Shown here piece by piece: positions 24,785 to 33,670 of a stretch of DNA of 64,000 nt. The stretch comes from GCA-2794515 sp033763335. Lineage in GTDB: Bacteria; Chloroflexota; Anaerolineae; Aggregatilineales; Phototrophicaceae. Numbering within the stretch: the stretch's first letter is position 1; every line of letters begins with the position of its first letter. Made by a program: the position numbers and the translations under genes. Location of the stretch: the NCBI GenBank assembly GCA_033763335.1, contig JANRKU010000008.1, positions 124,001 to 188,000 of the forward strand, given 5' to 3'. A model generated the notes under the pieces. That model worked only from the letters and a program-made list of their open reading frames with translations. It made no database searches and was not told where the DNA came from.

Positions 24785-25819
24785 TCATGGCAACGCTAAT
24801 TTTACCCATACAGGCTCATGGTCAGAGCCTGCGTTTTCATGCCAGACACGCGCCTCAAGTGCCACTATAGGCGCACGATAAAACACATAATCAATCCGCA
24901 CAATCGGAAGCCCACCTGCTAAACCAATGCGCCCCAAATTATGCAACCGATAAGTAAACCCTATACCTTGCCCAACTTGTGCATAAGCATCACTAAATTG
25001 CCCTGTAATGCGTTCATACGGGTCGCTTAAGGGGGTCATATTCCAATCGCCTGCCATAATGACCGTTTCGCCCGCCTCAATATCGGCATTTACCCGCCCA
25101 AAAATCGCCTCTAAATCGCGTAGTCGCCAATTAAAGCCGTCTGCCGTCAGCGGGGTTGATGGATGGGCATTATAAAAAACGATGGATTTACCCGTTATGG
25201 TGATTAAGCATCGTTGTTGAAATTGGCGGGATATTCTCCAATCGGTGCAATCAGACAAAGGATATTTGCTCAAAATACCCATACCGGGTATGCCTGCGGG
25301 GTGCAATTCCATATAGGGATAAATATCCTGCAATTGGTCAGCAATCATATCAGATGCGTCATAATTCAGTTCTTGGATTGCCACAATATCCGCATCGGAT
25401 TCTCTGATAATACCGATAATACCGTCATAATTATCGGTAATCGCCAAAAGATTATATGTCAAGATTGTGACAATCGTGGCATCTGGTGGGGCTTGTGGCA
25501 CGGATTTTGGCAGGAAAGCAGGTATCGTCCAGACCATCCACACGATGACACTCGGTAGGAGCATCAGGACTAATTCTTTACGGCGTAAAATAAGGCATAT
25601 CGGCAATAAAATGACCGTGCCTATCATCATAAAATAGAGTGTGGAATTGATTAAGCCGACCATATCCGATACCGATTCATCCAGAAAAAAATGAATGAGG
25701 ATGCTCATCAGGATAGAGATGGCATAAGCACCGACTAAGGCACGAAAGGCGAAATAAAACACACCTGCTACATAGTGTAGGCGTGTTTTTGGACTGATAG
25801 ATTGTGTATTTTCTGTCAT
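24785..25819 (-). CDS. Endonuclease/exonuclease/phosphatase-family hydrolase with membrane anchor
   Basis: This 344-residue protein has three membrane segments in the first 110 residues and an EEP catalytic domain from about 120. The metal and catalytic motifs are complete: IVAIQELNYD, MAGDWNMTPLSDPY and the final GSDHEPVWVKL. This resembles the EEP proteins that are tethered to the membrane and act outside it. Substrates in this superfamily range from DNA to phospholipids and inositol phosphates, and cannot be told here. The ATG at 25819 is preferred over the one at 25861, which lies in the flanking palindrome. Confidence 0.85.
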   Translation of the reverse strand: MTENTQSISPKTRLHYVAGVFYFAFRALVGAYAISILMSILIHFFLDESVSDMVGLINSTLYFMMIGTVILLPICLILRRKELVLMLLPSVIVWMVWTIPAFLPKSVPQAPPDATIVTILTYNLLAITDNYDGIIGIIRESDADIVAIQELNYDASDMIADQLQDIYPYMELHPAGIPGMGILSKYPLSDCTDWRISRQFQQRCLITITGKSIVFYNAHPSTPLTADGFNWRLRDLEAIFGRVNADIEAGETVIMAGDWNMTPLSDPYERITGQFSDAYAQVGQGIGFTYRLHNLGRIGLAGGLPIVRIDYVFYRAPIVALEARVWHENAGSDHEPVWVKLALP

Positions 25820-25846
25820 AGGGTTTTTGGGGAATATAGATACCCC

Positions 25847-25874
25847 GTAAGGGCGCAACATGTTGCGCCCCTAC
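25847..25874. repeat. Loopless palindrome (GTA...TAC family)
   Basis: GGGCGCAACATGTTGCGCCC at 25851-25870 is a perfect palindrome flanked by GTAA and CTAC. Its core is the same as at 2110. It lies between the EEP gene and the ABC permease gene. Confidence 0.82.
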
Positions 25875-25901
25875 AGAGAATCATTGTTTCCTTGTAGATA
25901 A

Positions 25902-27809
25902 TTATCTCAAACTGCGGGGGTCGAGTGCATCGCGCAAGCCATCACCAATAAAGTTGATGGATAATACGGTGAGGGTGATAAAAATCCCGGGGAATAGCCA
26001 CATCCACCAATAGCGAGCAATATCGCCTTGTGCGCGGTTGAGGATGTTGCCCCATGTTGCAGTTGGTTCTTGCACACCAAATCCCAAAAAGCTGAGATAG
26101 GCTTCGGTGATGATTGCCCCACCGACACCCAATGTCGCAGATACCACGATGGGCGCAATGCAGTTGGGGAGGATATGCTTAAAGATGATACGCGCATCAC
26201 TTGCGCCTAATGTCCGCGCCGCCACCACAAATTCTTGTTCTTTGAGTGAGAGGACGAGTGAGCGCACAATGCGCGACAAGCCCATCCATCCCAATAGCCC
26301 AATGATGAGGACGATGACAATAACGGTGGTACTCAATTCTCGCCCCAAAAGGGTGATGGTGCTAGAACTGCGTGAGAGTGAGTTGGATAGCAAGAGGAGC
26401 AAAATCAAGGCGGGGATAGCAAGCAAGGCTTCTACGATACGCATGAGCAATGCGCCAATCCAGCCACCAAAATAACCCGCTATCAACCCGACAATCGTGC
26501 CGAGTGAGATGGAAATTGCCACAGAGGTGATGCCAATCATCAATGAAATTTGCCCACCATAAATCATGCGGATGAATAAATCACGTCCCACTTGGTCTGT
26601 CCCCATCACATGGCGGAAACGAGCAAGGAAACTGCTTGATGCTTCGACTTTGGCATCGGCGGCGGCGATTTTATTTAAGCGGGTTATGATATGGTGAACT
26701 TTGGTATCTTGAAATTCTGCACGGAAAGCGGAGCGTGCCATGATTTGCTCATCGCTCAATTCTGGAAAGGTGGTACGGGCGGTATCTAAATTGATTTTAT
26801 CTGGCGCTAAGAAGCGGTCTAGGTTGCCTGTCCATATCTCATAAAAACGAAGTCCTTCAACCCATGTGAGGACTTGCATTTGCTCAATTGGGAAATCCGC
26901 AGGCACTTGGTCATTATATTTTGTGGCAGATTCGACACCATTTAAGATGGTTTGTTGTTGTTCGGCGGTGATAAGTCCCAACTGTGCCGATTTTTCTACC
27001 AATCCTTGCACTATAGCAGGGTCTAGCTCGGCAATCCGTTCAAATACGCCTTCGGTTGTGAGTGTTACTTGTGTAACCTCAAAACGCGATTCTGCGATGG
27101 CATAGGCATCGAGCGCATCCATAATTTCATTTACACCGAGTGATTCAATCTCTGCCAAATATGCCACACGCGCATCAATGATTTCATCGGTCACGCCAAA
27201 TTCTTGTGCGGCACGGTCTGGTCCTTGTGCGCGAAGCCGTGCGATGTTGTCTGCATTAAAGCGTTGTAATGAAATCCAGAAGGTATCACTGGCAAAATTG
27301 GGGTTTGTTATCCCGACATATTGCACACGGATGAGGCGCAATCCCTCAAATATTTTGAGTGTCTTGAGCAATTCTGCATCATCGGTGGCTAAATCGAACC
27401 GATTGGCATTTTCTGTGCCTGCCAAAACTGCATCGCGGTCACGCTCGGTAATCATTTGATATTGCACCGCTTCATCTAGCAATGCCAATGCTTGGTCATA
27501 GCTAATGAGGCTGACCAAACTGGGAATTTCTGTCTCTGCTAAAACGGGTGCATCGTTATAAAGGCTTTCGAGTGTAGGCGCGACAAAGGGTGCTGTGGGG
27601 TCTGGTGTATTGCCTTCAATTTCGGGATAAACAAATGCCCCACCAATCAGAAACAACACAATTCCTGTCATAATGACGGTGCCAATGACCGCCATACGGT
27701 GCTTAAAGAAGCGCCGTAAAATAATACGAGACATAGATTCGGCTTTAGTGTGCTTTGTTTCTGTAGAAAGCAGTGCTATGCCTTTTGGGGTTGTAGATAC
27801 ATCAGTCAT
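25902..27809 (-). CDS. Peptide-type ABC importer permease (OppC/DppC family) with large insertion
   Basis: This 635-residue protein is twice the usual 300. The first helix is at about 38-60. The permease core starts at about 402 with GTDQVGRDLFIRM and includes the ATPase-contacting EAA region FVVAARTLGASDARIIFKH. Between them lies a roughly 330-residue extracytoplasmic insertion holding two related helical units: about 105-235 (YDQALALLDEAVQYQMIT) and about 264-382 (AIVQGLVEKSAQLGLIT). Each unit has a LRL/LRFYEIW-like strand. The insertion faces the binding protein. AGAGAGG precedes the ATG, and it starts 12 bases after the OppB-like gene. Confidence 0.88.
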   Translation of the reverse strand: MTDVSTTPKGIALLSTETKHTKAESMSRIILRRFFKHRMAVIGTVIMTGIVLFLIGGAFVYPEIEGNTPDPTAPFVAPTLESLYNDAPVLAETEIPSLVSLISYDQALALLDEAVQYQMITERDRDAVLAGTENANRFDLATDDAELLKTLKIFEGLRLIRVQYVGITNPNFASDTFWISLQRFNADNIARLRAQGPDRAAQEFGVTDEIIDARVAYLAEIESLGVNEIMDALDAYAIAESRFEVTQVTLTTEGVFERIAELDPAIVQGLVEKSAQLGLITAEQQQTILNGVESATKYNDQVPADFPIEQMQVLTWVEGLRFYEIWTGNLDRFLAPDKINLDTARTTFPELSDEQIMARSAFRAEFQDTKVHHIITRLNKIAAADAKVEASSSFLARFRHVMGTDQVGRDLFIRMIYGGQISLMIGITSVAISISLGTIVGLIAGYFGGWIGALLMRIVEALLAIPALILLLLLSNSLSRSSSTITLLGRELSTTVIVIVLIIGLLGWMGLSRIVRSLVLSLKEQEFVVAARTLGASDARIIFKHILPNCIAPIVVSATLGVGGAIITEAYLSFLGFGVQEPTATWGNILNRAQGDIARYWWMWLFPGIFITLTVLSINFIGDGLRDALDPRSLR

Positions 27810-27821
27810 AAGTGCCTCTCT

Positions 27822-28976
27822 TTATGAATACCGTACACGCGGGTCTAATACCGCGTACATTACATCAGTAATGAGTTGGAAGATGACCACAGCGATGGCT
27901 AACATCAACACAAAGGTGATAACCACCGCATAGTCGAGACGGTTGAGGCTTTCGATGAATAATGTTCCCATCCCGGGCCACGAGAAGATGCGTTCTGTCA
28001 CCACTGCCCCTGCCAAAATAAAGGGAATATCGAGACCCATGAGGGTGACAAGTGGTAAAGAGGCATTTTTGAGGGCATGAATATAGGTAATACGGCGTTC
28101 TCCTAGTCCTTTTGCGCGGGCGGTGCGGATGTAATCGGAATTGATGACTTCCAACATGCTGGCGCGGACGAATCGGCTATAGCCTGCGATACTAATAGCC
28201 GCAAGGCAGAACACGGGTAATATCAGATGGCGGAGTAAATCGCCAACAGAACGGTCAGATTCGACGCTATACATTCCTTGTACGGGCAAATAAGGTAAGC
28301 CCCATTTGCGGAATTGTACGGCAAAAATATAAACAGAGAGCAATGCCACTAAGAAGATGGGCATTGAGACCATGATGAATGAAATGGTCGTGATAAAATT
28401 ATCAAAGAAAGAATATTGACGGATGGCTTGAAAAATACCTAAGCCAAATGCAAAAATAATAATGACCAAGTAGGAACTAATTCCCAATAGTAGGGTGTTG
28501 GGCAAGGCTTCACCCATAACCTCTAAAACAGGTCGTCCACGGGCAATAGAATCACCAAAATCGCCACGCAAGATGCCTTTATTGCTACCATTTTGATAGA
28601 GAACACGATAACAACGCCCGTCACGAATGAGTGTCTCTTGTTCTACCCCTGTATCGAGGGTAATTGTGACACGTTCTCCTTCGCTGATAGGTGTACCCAA
28701 ACATGTTCCATCTACACTTTCTTGTTGAATCGGCAATTGTAACTCACGGGTATACCAATCATCGCCAATGAGCCAATGAACAAATTGCATCGGTAGGGGG
28801 TCATCCAAGCCAAACTCTGCACGGGCGAGGATGCGATCACTTTCGGTGATACGCGGGTCGAGTGTTAACTCTGCCAGTGGGTCGCCTGCGGTTTTCATCA
28901 AGAAAAAAACGATGACCGTGATAATAATGAGAAGGGGTATCGCCTGCAACAAACGGCGGAGTATATACTGTCCCAT
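27822..28976 (-). CDS. Peptide-type ABC importer permease (OppB/DppB family)
   Basis: This 384-residue protein has the OppB layout: MGQYILRRLLQAIPLLIIITV, the FGLDDPLPMQFVHWL segment, GDFGDSI, and an EAA region YIRTARAKGLGERRITYIHALKN. Usual length is about 310-340. An extra segment of about 75 residues (roughly 95-170) lies in the first extracytoplasmic loop and has two cysteines (GTCLG and GRCYR), likely a disulfide. The partner permease also has an insertion on the same side, so they may contact each other. The binding-protein gene lies upstream after a 132-base gap with hairpins. Confidence 0.88.
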   Translation of the reverse strand: MGQYILRRLLQAIPLLIIITVIVFFLMKTAGDPLAELTLDPRITESDRILARAEFGLDDPLPMQFVHWLIGDDWYTRELQLPIQQESVDGTCLGTPISEGERVTITLDTGVEQETLIRDGRCYRVLYQNGSNKGILRGDFGDSIARGRPVLEVMGEALPNTLLLGISSYLVIIIFAFGLGIFQAIRQYSFFDNFITTISFIMVSMPIFLVALLSVYIFAVQFRKWGLPYLPVQGMYSVESDRSVGDLLRHLILPVFCLAAISIAGYSRFVRASMLEVINSDYIRTARAKGLGERRITYIHALKNASLPLVTLMGLDIPFILAGAVVTERIFSWPGMGTLFIESLNRLDYAVVITFVLMLAIAVVIFQLITDVMYAVLDPRVRYS

Positions 28977-29027
28977 AAGTTAGTGCCTCATCTAAAAATT
29001 TTTATAGACTCATGTTTTGAATTTGAT

Positions 29028-29094
29028 AAGGACACAGCAATGCCGTGTCCTTTTTTAATACTACTATAAGGGGATAGGTCGTGCCTATCCCTTT
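29028..29094. other. Two hairpins between the binding-protein and permease genes
   Basis: AAGGACAC pairs with GTGTCCTT (29028-29052), and GGGATAGG pairs with CCTATCCC (29071-29091). On the minus strand no T run follows either stem, so they are more likely mRNA stabilisers or partial attenuators. That is a common way to make more binding protein than permease. Confidence 0.6.
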
Positions 29095-29108
29095 ACTTGT
29101 TCAACAAA

Positions 29109-30824
29109 CTAGCTGGCTGGTGTCCAATATTCCACGCGGTTGAAGTAGTTGCCAGTCAACACACCCATGTCGAGCATGGAATCGGGGTTGAATTTGGTGC
29201 TATTCACTGCATAGAAGGTGTTACGTGGGAACAAGCCGTGCCAGAATTGACCTTCGCTCAAGAGACGGGCGGCGTTGTAATAGAGTTCTTCACGAGCGGC
29301 GGCATCAACAGTGGTGGCAATTTGTGGGATGAGCGCATCAAAGTCTGGGTTGCAGAAACCATACCCATTGCTACCACCTGGTACGCGGATGGCATCACAG
29401 GTGAACCATTCTGGGGTGATATTGGGGCTAAGTGGGTCGAAGGACAGTGCGAACACCGCAATGTCAAAATCACCAGTAGAGATGATACCACGTTCTTCAT
29501 AGGAGGCAAACAACACGGTACCGCCAGGAACTGCGAAGAATTGGAGGTTCACACCAATGGTTGCCAAATCTGCTTGGATGAGGGTCAGGAAGTCAGAACG
29601 GATTTGGGCGGTGGTGGTATAGGCACGAATGACGAATGGATTGCCTGCGCCGTCATCCAACACGCCATCGCCATCGGTATCGGTCCAGCCTGCATCGGCA
29701 AACAAGTCGAGGGCGAGGTCTGGGTCATAGGCGAGTGGTTGAATATCTTCTGGCACCCAATTGGGGTGGAAGTAGTTGGGGGGAACGGTGATACCAAGTG
29801 TTCCATCGGGGTCGAGCAAGGTATTGATATATTTTTGACGGTCAAGCGCATGAATGATAGCTTTGCGGACATTGACATCTGCCATTGCTTGTGAAGATGG
29901 GCTTGGGTCGGTTGGTTGCATGTTTAACCACATAGCATCTTGGAAAACGCCTGGGGTTGACCATACAAATGCACCTTCGAGGGCGCTATAAGCGGCGGCA
30001 TCGCTGACGGGCCAATTGAATGCCAAGTCAATATCGCCAACTTCAAGGGCATTACGCATTTGGGCGGCATCAAAGATGAAGCGGGTCACAACGGTATCAA
30101 TTGCGGGAGCATTTTCCCAAGCATTAACACCCCAATTTGGATTGCGGCTGAAGGTTACTTGTTCGCCGACGCGCCATTCAGAAATGACGTATGGACCATA
30201 ACCAACGAAACCAGTTGCGCCTGCAGGAGACATGAAGGGCATGTCTTGCAATTGAGTACCAGCATCCAACAATGGGTTCAAAATGTGGGCGGGCCATTCA
30301 CAATGTGGGGTTGCATCTACAAGGTAGTCTGGGAAGGCGGCTTTGTAGGTCATGACGAAGGTTGTGTCGTCTACAGCTTCGAGACTTGCAACTTGTTCCA
30401 AGTAAGTCCCGCGTTGGAACGAACCAGTGGTTTCGTCACTGAAAAGGCGATGACCAACAACACAGTCGGCGGTGGTGATGGGGGTGCCATCTGACCACAA
30501 CATGCCAGAGCGCAATTTGTAGGTAACTTGGGTCGCACCCGCATCGGTGGTGACAACCATGCCGTTTTCTACGGTGGGGATTTCTTCAATCATCAATGGG
30601 GTAATTTCGGCATTATTGCCATAGAATTCAACATGACCGCGTTGATAAAAGTTGGTCATATAGCTGGCAAATGCCATATCGCTGGCGGGGCTAAGTTGGC
30701 TGGGTTCTTGTTCCCAACCGATAACAATTGTGGCACCTTCTTGTGCGCCAACAACGCGCACGCCGATAACCATCATCAGCGAGAGCATAAGGCTCAGAGA
30801 GACAATACGGAACAATTTTTTCAT
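29109..30824 (-). CDS. Peptide-type ABC importer substrate-binding protein (SBP family 5)
   Basis: This 571-residue exported protein has a Sec signal ending near VVGAQEG (residue 26). The family 5 fold is shown by MLWSDGTPITTADCVVGHRL, a VGYGPYVISEW segment, VRKAIIHALDRQKYI and a late FAVPGG region. The signal has no lipobox. Substrates are probably peptides, but family 5 proteins also bind sugars and other solutes. AGGAGG lies 6 bases before the ATG at 30824. It heads the operon with both permease genes; no ATPase gene follows, since the next gene is the EEP hydrolase. Confidence 0.9.
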   Translation of the reverse strand: MKKLFRIVSLSLMLSLMMVIGVRVVGAQEGATIVIGWEQEPSQLSPASDMAFASYMTNFYQRGHVEFYGNNAEITPLMIEEIPTVENGMVVTTDAGATQVTYKLRSGMLWSDGTPITTADCVVGHRLFSDETTGSFQRGTYLEQVASLEAVDDTTFVMTYKAAFPDYLVDATPHCEWPAHILNPLLDAGTQLQDMPFMSPAGATGFVGYGPYVISEWRVGEQVTFSRNPNWGVNAWENAPAIDTVVTRFIFDAAQMRNALEVGDIDLAFNWPVSDAAAYSALEGAFVWSTPGVFQDAMWLNMQPTDPSPSSQAMADVNVRKAIIHALDRQKYINTLLDPDGTLGITVPPNYFHPNWVPEDIQPLAYDPDLALDLFADAGWTDTDGDGVLDDGAGNPFVIRAYTTTAQIRSDFLTLIQADLATIGVNLQFFAVPGGTVLFASYEERGIISTGDFDIAVFALSFDPLSPNITPEWFTCDAIRVPGGSNGYGFCNPDFDALIPQIATTVDAAAREELYYNAARLLSEGQFWHGLFPRNTFYAVNSTKFNPDSMLDMGVLTGNYFNRVEYWTPAS

Positions 30825-30917
30825 GCAATTCCTCCTAGAATCAAAAAATTTTATCAAGGATATTTTATCCTGCTTTCAATGCACATTAACTAATGTTGCA
30901 TTTGATTAGCGATTGAG

Positions 30918-30946
30918 AGAATAGCACAAACTTTATAAGACTGCAA
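30918..30946 (-). promoter_or_regulatory. Promoter candidate P1 for the ABC operon
   Basis: On the minus strand TTGCAG and TATTCT are 17 bases apart. The start would be near 30911, giving a leader of about 85 nt. Confidence 0.45.
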
Positions 30947-30983
30947 ATCAATTATGGAGATTTTAGGGGGAAATTATGATGTT

Positions 30984-31012
30984 TTTATACAAATCTTTAA
31001 ATTCCGTGTAAA
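30984..31012 (-). promoter_or_regulatory. Promoter candidate P2 for the ABC operon
   Basis: On the minus strand TTTACA and TATAAA are 17 bases apart, the better of the two candidates. A LacI-type palindrome lies 23 bases upstream of the -35 box. Confidence 0.55.
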
Positions 31013-31034
31013 CTGCACAAATGCTTTTAGGTAA

Positions 31035-31047
31035 TGGAAACGTTTCA
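31035..31047. promoter_or_regulatory. LacI/GalR-type operator candidate
   Basis: TGGAAACGTTTCA contains the palindrome GAAACGTTTC with the central CG typical of LacI-family sites. It is centred about 64 bases upstream of the predicted P2 start. A related site lies at the amylosucrase promoter (49724-49737). Confidence 0.45.
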
Positions 31048-31053
31048 CATATA

Positions 31054-31089
31054 AAACACGGTTGTTAGATACTTTTAACAACCGTGTTT
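31054..31089 (-). terminator. Strong hairpin terminator after the HtrA-type gene
   Basis: A 14-bp perfect stem (AAACACGGTTGTTA and its complement) with an 8-nt loop. On the minus strand it ends in GTGTTTTAT, 27 bases past the protease stop codon. It should also insulate the ABC operon promoters. Confidence 0.75.
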
Positions 31090-31116
31090 GTCATTTTATT
31101 AGGTAATTTTTACAAA

Positions 31117-31983
31117 TTAGGCTTTCTCACCAATGGTTACGGGGATTTCTTGCATTTGACCACCGCGTACAACCTTTGCGACGACCGTTTTTCCAATGCG
31201 ATTTGGGCTGTTCAAGACCATGTATAAGGCATCTAAATGAGGGGTTGGATGACCATCCAATGCGACCACCACATCACCCATAAATAGCCCGCCTTTTTCT
31301 GCCGGGCTATCGGCTTCTACCGATACCAACATCAACCCTGTCTCTTGGCTGAGTACCGCAGAAATGCTACTGGGGAGACGGACGGCTTGTAGACCAACGC
31401 CCAAATAACCGCGCTTCATTTTACCATGTGTTAACAACGTCTCCACAATGGTATGGATGCGGGTGGTGCTAATCGCAACACTTTGTCCACGATTAAATCC
31501 ACTGGTATTCATCCCCAAGACTCCCCCATCGCCACTGACCAATGCCCCACCAGAAAATCCGGGGTACATCAAGACATCGGTTTGGATGAAGCCTTCCATA
31601 TCACCTGTACCCACCGCACTCACAACGCCGAGTGTCGCTTGAATGGCGCTAGACGGTTTGCCAATGGCGAGTACCAATTGCCCTACTCGTGCATTATCTG
31701 AAAATGTGACGGGGGCAAGATTGCCCGCCACGCGCAAAACGGCGACATCGCTACTATTGTCGCGCCCGACCAATGTTACATCGTGCATCGCGCCATCGGA
31801 TGTGCCAATTTTGATGCCTTCATCCTTAGTAATCACATGGCTGGCTGTGACGACAACACCATCACGCCACACAATACCTGTCGCGCCCATGCGCTTGCGT
31901 CCCGCTACGGTCACGAGTCCTTTAGCGGTAGATTCTGCCACATCTGCCATGCTGTCTGATAATTGCTTAAAAAAGTCGCTCAT
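31117..31983 (-). CDS. HtrA/DegP-like serine protease with PDZ domain
   Basis: This 288-residue protein has an intact trypsin-like triad: His49 in TASHVI, Asp79 in SSDVAVLRV and Ser144 in PGFSGGALV. A PDZ domain follows at about 190-285 (RGYLGVGLQ, GLMLVSVEADSPAEKGGL, GDVVVALDG). It has no signal peptide or membrane helix, whereas most HtrA proteins are exported, so it is probably cytoplasmic or leaves by another route. Compare the catalytically dead exported homologue at 37846. It ends in a strong terminator. Confidence 0.9.
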   Translation of the reverse strand: MSDFFKQLSDSMADVAESTAKGLVTVAGRKRMGATGIVWRDGVVVTASHVITKDEGIKIGTSDGAMHDVTLVGRDNSSDVAVLRVAGNLAPVTFSDNARVGQLVLAIGKPSSAIQATLGVVSAVGTGDMEGFIQTDVLMYPGFSGGALVSGDGGVLGMNTSGFNRGQSVAISTTRIHTIVETLLTHGKMKRGYLGVGLQAVRLPSSISAVLSQETGLMLVSVEADSPAEKGGLFMGDVVVALDGHPTPHLDALYMVLNSPNRIGKTVVAKVVRGGQMQEIPVTIGEKA

Positions 31984-32085
31984 GTTATTTCTCCATTTCT
32001 GTAATCGCTGTCTATAAGCATCTCATAAATAGTCAGCAGTCACATCATGACTTTGTGTGGGGCGATGCCCACCCATTTGGGTAGG

Positions 32086-32928
32086 TCATAACATCAGCGT
32101 TGCCAAATCATGCCCGCCATCAGCCAAAATTGCACGATTGCCACTGGCGATATTGTTATCGGCATAAATAGCCTTGTTTTGTCGTTTTGCAAATTTGACG
32201 GCGTGCATTGCCCCGCCATCAGTTTCGGTTTGCATAACGATGAGTGCTTGCGATAAAGCGACTATTAACCGATTGCGCCCCACCAATCCCCAATCACTGA
32301 CGACACTATTTGGAGAGACTTCACATAGTATTGCGCCATCTCGCTCCAAAATGGCTTGGCTAAGGGCTTTATGATGGTGGGGATAAACATTCAATATGCC
32401 ACTCCCCAAAACCGCGACTGTGCGCCCCGTCACCACGGTGAATGTGCCAAGATGTGCCGCCGCATCTATGCCTTCTGCCAAGCCACTCACAACCAAATGC
32501 CCCTTTTCTGCCATTTCGACACTCAGCAGAAGGGTTTCTGTGCGCTTTTTGGGGTATGGTGTGCGCGTTCCGACTATGGCGTAAGCCGTTGGTTTTTTCC
32601 AGATATCCACATTTCCTAATGCAAAAATCGTTGGCGGGGCATCGGGCAATTTTAGAAAACTTTGCGGATAATCTGTTGAATCCCATGTCAGGATGTGTAT
32701 CCCCTGTTCTTGCCAACGATGAATATCAGTTGCCAACTGATTAAGGTCTATGGCATGAATATTATGTGCGATAGACTCTGTTACCCCTTTGACCGTTTGT
32801 AGCTCATCTGATGATGTGCCTAGAATGGTTTTTGCATCACCAAAGTGTTCGAGTAACCGTCGTAATTTTACCCCACCGATTCCCTGACATAGGCTAAGTC
32901 CCACCCATGCCACTAAAGCATCGCCCAT
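32086..32928 (-). CDS. dprA: DNA-processing protein DprA/Smf
   Basis: This 280-residue protein loads RecA on incoming single-stranded DNA in natural transformation. An N-terminal helix-hairpin-helix/SAM-like part (1-65) leads into the Rossmann-like DprA domain: YAIVGTRTPY, HLVVSGLAEGIDAAAH, GRTVAVLGSGILNVYP, and VGRNRLIVALSQALIVMQT. The C-terminal winged-helix (DML1) domain found in many DprA proteins is missing; the ORF ends soon after the Rossmann part. It starts 3 bases after the MerR-like gene stop, so they are cotranscribed. Confidence 0.92.
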   Translation of the reverse strand: MGDALVAWVGLSLCQGIGGVKLRRLLEHFGDAKTILGTSSDELQTVKGVTESIAHNIHAIDLNQLATDIHRWQEQGIHILTWDSTDYPQSFLKLPDAPPTIFALGNVDIWKKPTAYAIVGTRTPYPKKRTETLLLSVEMAEKGHLVVSGLAEGIDAAAHLGTFTVVTGRTVAVLGSGILNVYPHHHKALSQAILERDGAILCEVSPNSVVSDWGLVGRNRLIVALSQALIVMQTETDGGAMHAVKFAKRQNKAIYADNNIASGNRAILADGGHDLATLML

Positions 32929-32931
32929 ACT

Positions 32932-33546
32932 CTATTCCTCTTCGTAATACTCAGCTAATGAGAGCAACATCGCATTCATATACGTGTTGACCTGACGGAG
33001 CAATGTCGCCCAATCGTGCGGACTGCGTGGCAAGGTCACTTCTGACCATGTGAGGACGGAATTGATGATAAATTCGCTAAAATAAAAAAATCCGCGCATG
33101 GCTTGGGGCAAGGTGAGCGAATCGGCGCTCAACGATGACGCATATTCTTTTCCGAGCCGAATCGCAGAAGCCAATTGGTCATCGCGTGCGCCATCGGCTA
33201 AATAACCCCGTAGCCCTTCCAAAATTTCACGTCCCAAGACGCGCATCCGATGGCGGGTTGGCTCACGCATGGCGGTGTACCATGCTTGTTGTGCCAATGC
33301 GCCATCCCCCACTTCCATACGGGCTTGCCCAAGTGCATTTTGGAGGATGAGTTGTACCTCAATGGGTTGGATTTGGTCTGGTTGGGAAAATTTTGCTAAA
33401 TCGCCACGCAAAAAACGCCGATGACCACCTGCGGTACGGTTTGAGGCGATTTTTCCCTCATCTGCCCAATTACGTACTGTGGCGGGATGTACACCCAATA
33501 ACTCGGCGGCTTGTTTGAGGCTAATCCATTCATTCTTTTCTGTCAT
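32932..33546 (-). CDS. MerR/excisionase-type DNA-binding regulator
   Basis: This 204-residue protein begins with a MerR-like winged helix (ISLKQAAELLGVHPATVRNW, then EGKIASNRTAGGHRRF) at 7-50. The rest is an all-helical domain (about 60-204) with AIRLGKEYASSLSADSL and AMRGFFYFSEFI. That part resembles the N-terminal domain of RsbRD-type co-antagonists, though this is a weak call. It may sense a small molecule or partner protein. It is placed ahead of dprA in one operon. Confidence 0.78.
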   Translation of the reverse strand: MTEKNEWISLKQAAELLGVHPATVRNWADEGKIASNRTAGGHRRFLRGDLAKFSQPDQIQPIEVQLILQNALGQARMEVGDGALAQQAWYTAMREPTRHRMRVLGREILEGLRGYLADGARDDQLASAIRLGKEYASSLSADSLTLPQAMRGFFYFSEFIINSVLTWSEVTLPRSPHDWATLLRQVNTYMNAMLLSLAEYYEEE

Positions 33547-33613
33547 TATGCAAGCATCCCCTTATATCCTGAGTTTGTTCTATGCCCTATTCTACACTGA
33601 TTTGCCGATGGAA

Positions 33614-33645
33614 TAAAAAACAGACGCATATCGCGCCTGTTTTTA
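33614..33645 (-). terminator. Terminator of the nrfHA operon
   Basis: On the minus strand CAG-CGC pairs with GCG-CTG (one mismatch), extended by an A/T stem, and followed by TTTTTTATT. It starts about 25 bases after the nrfA stop codon. Confidence 0.7.
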
Positions 33646-33670
33646 TCAGTTATATATGGATAGGGCGAAA

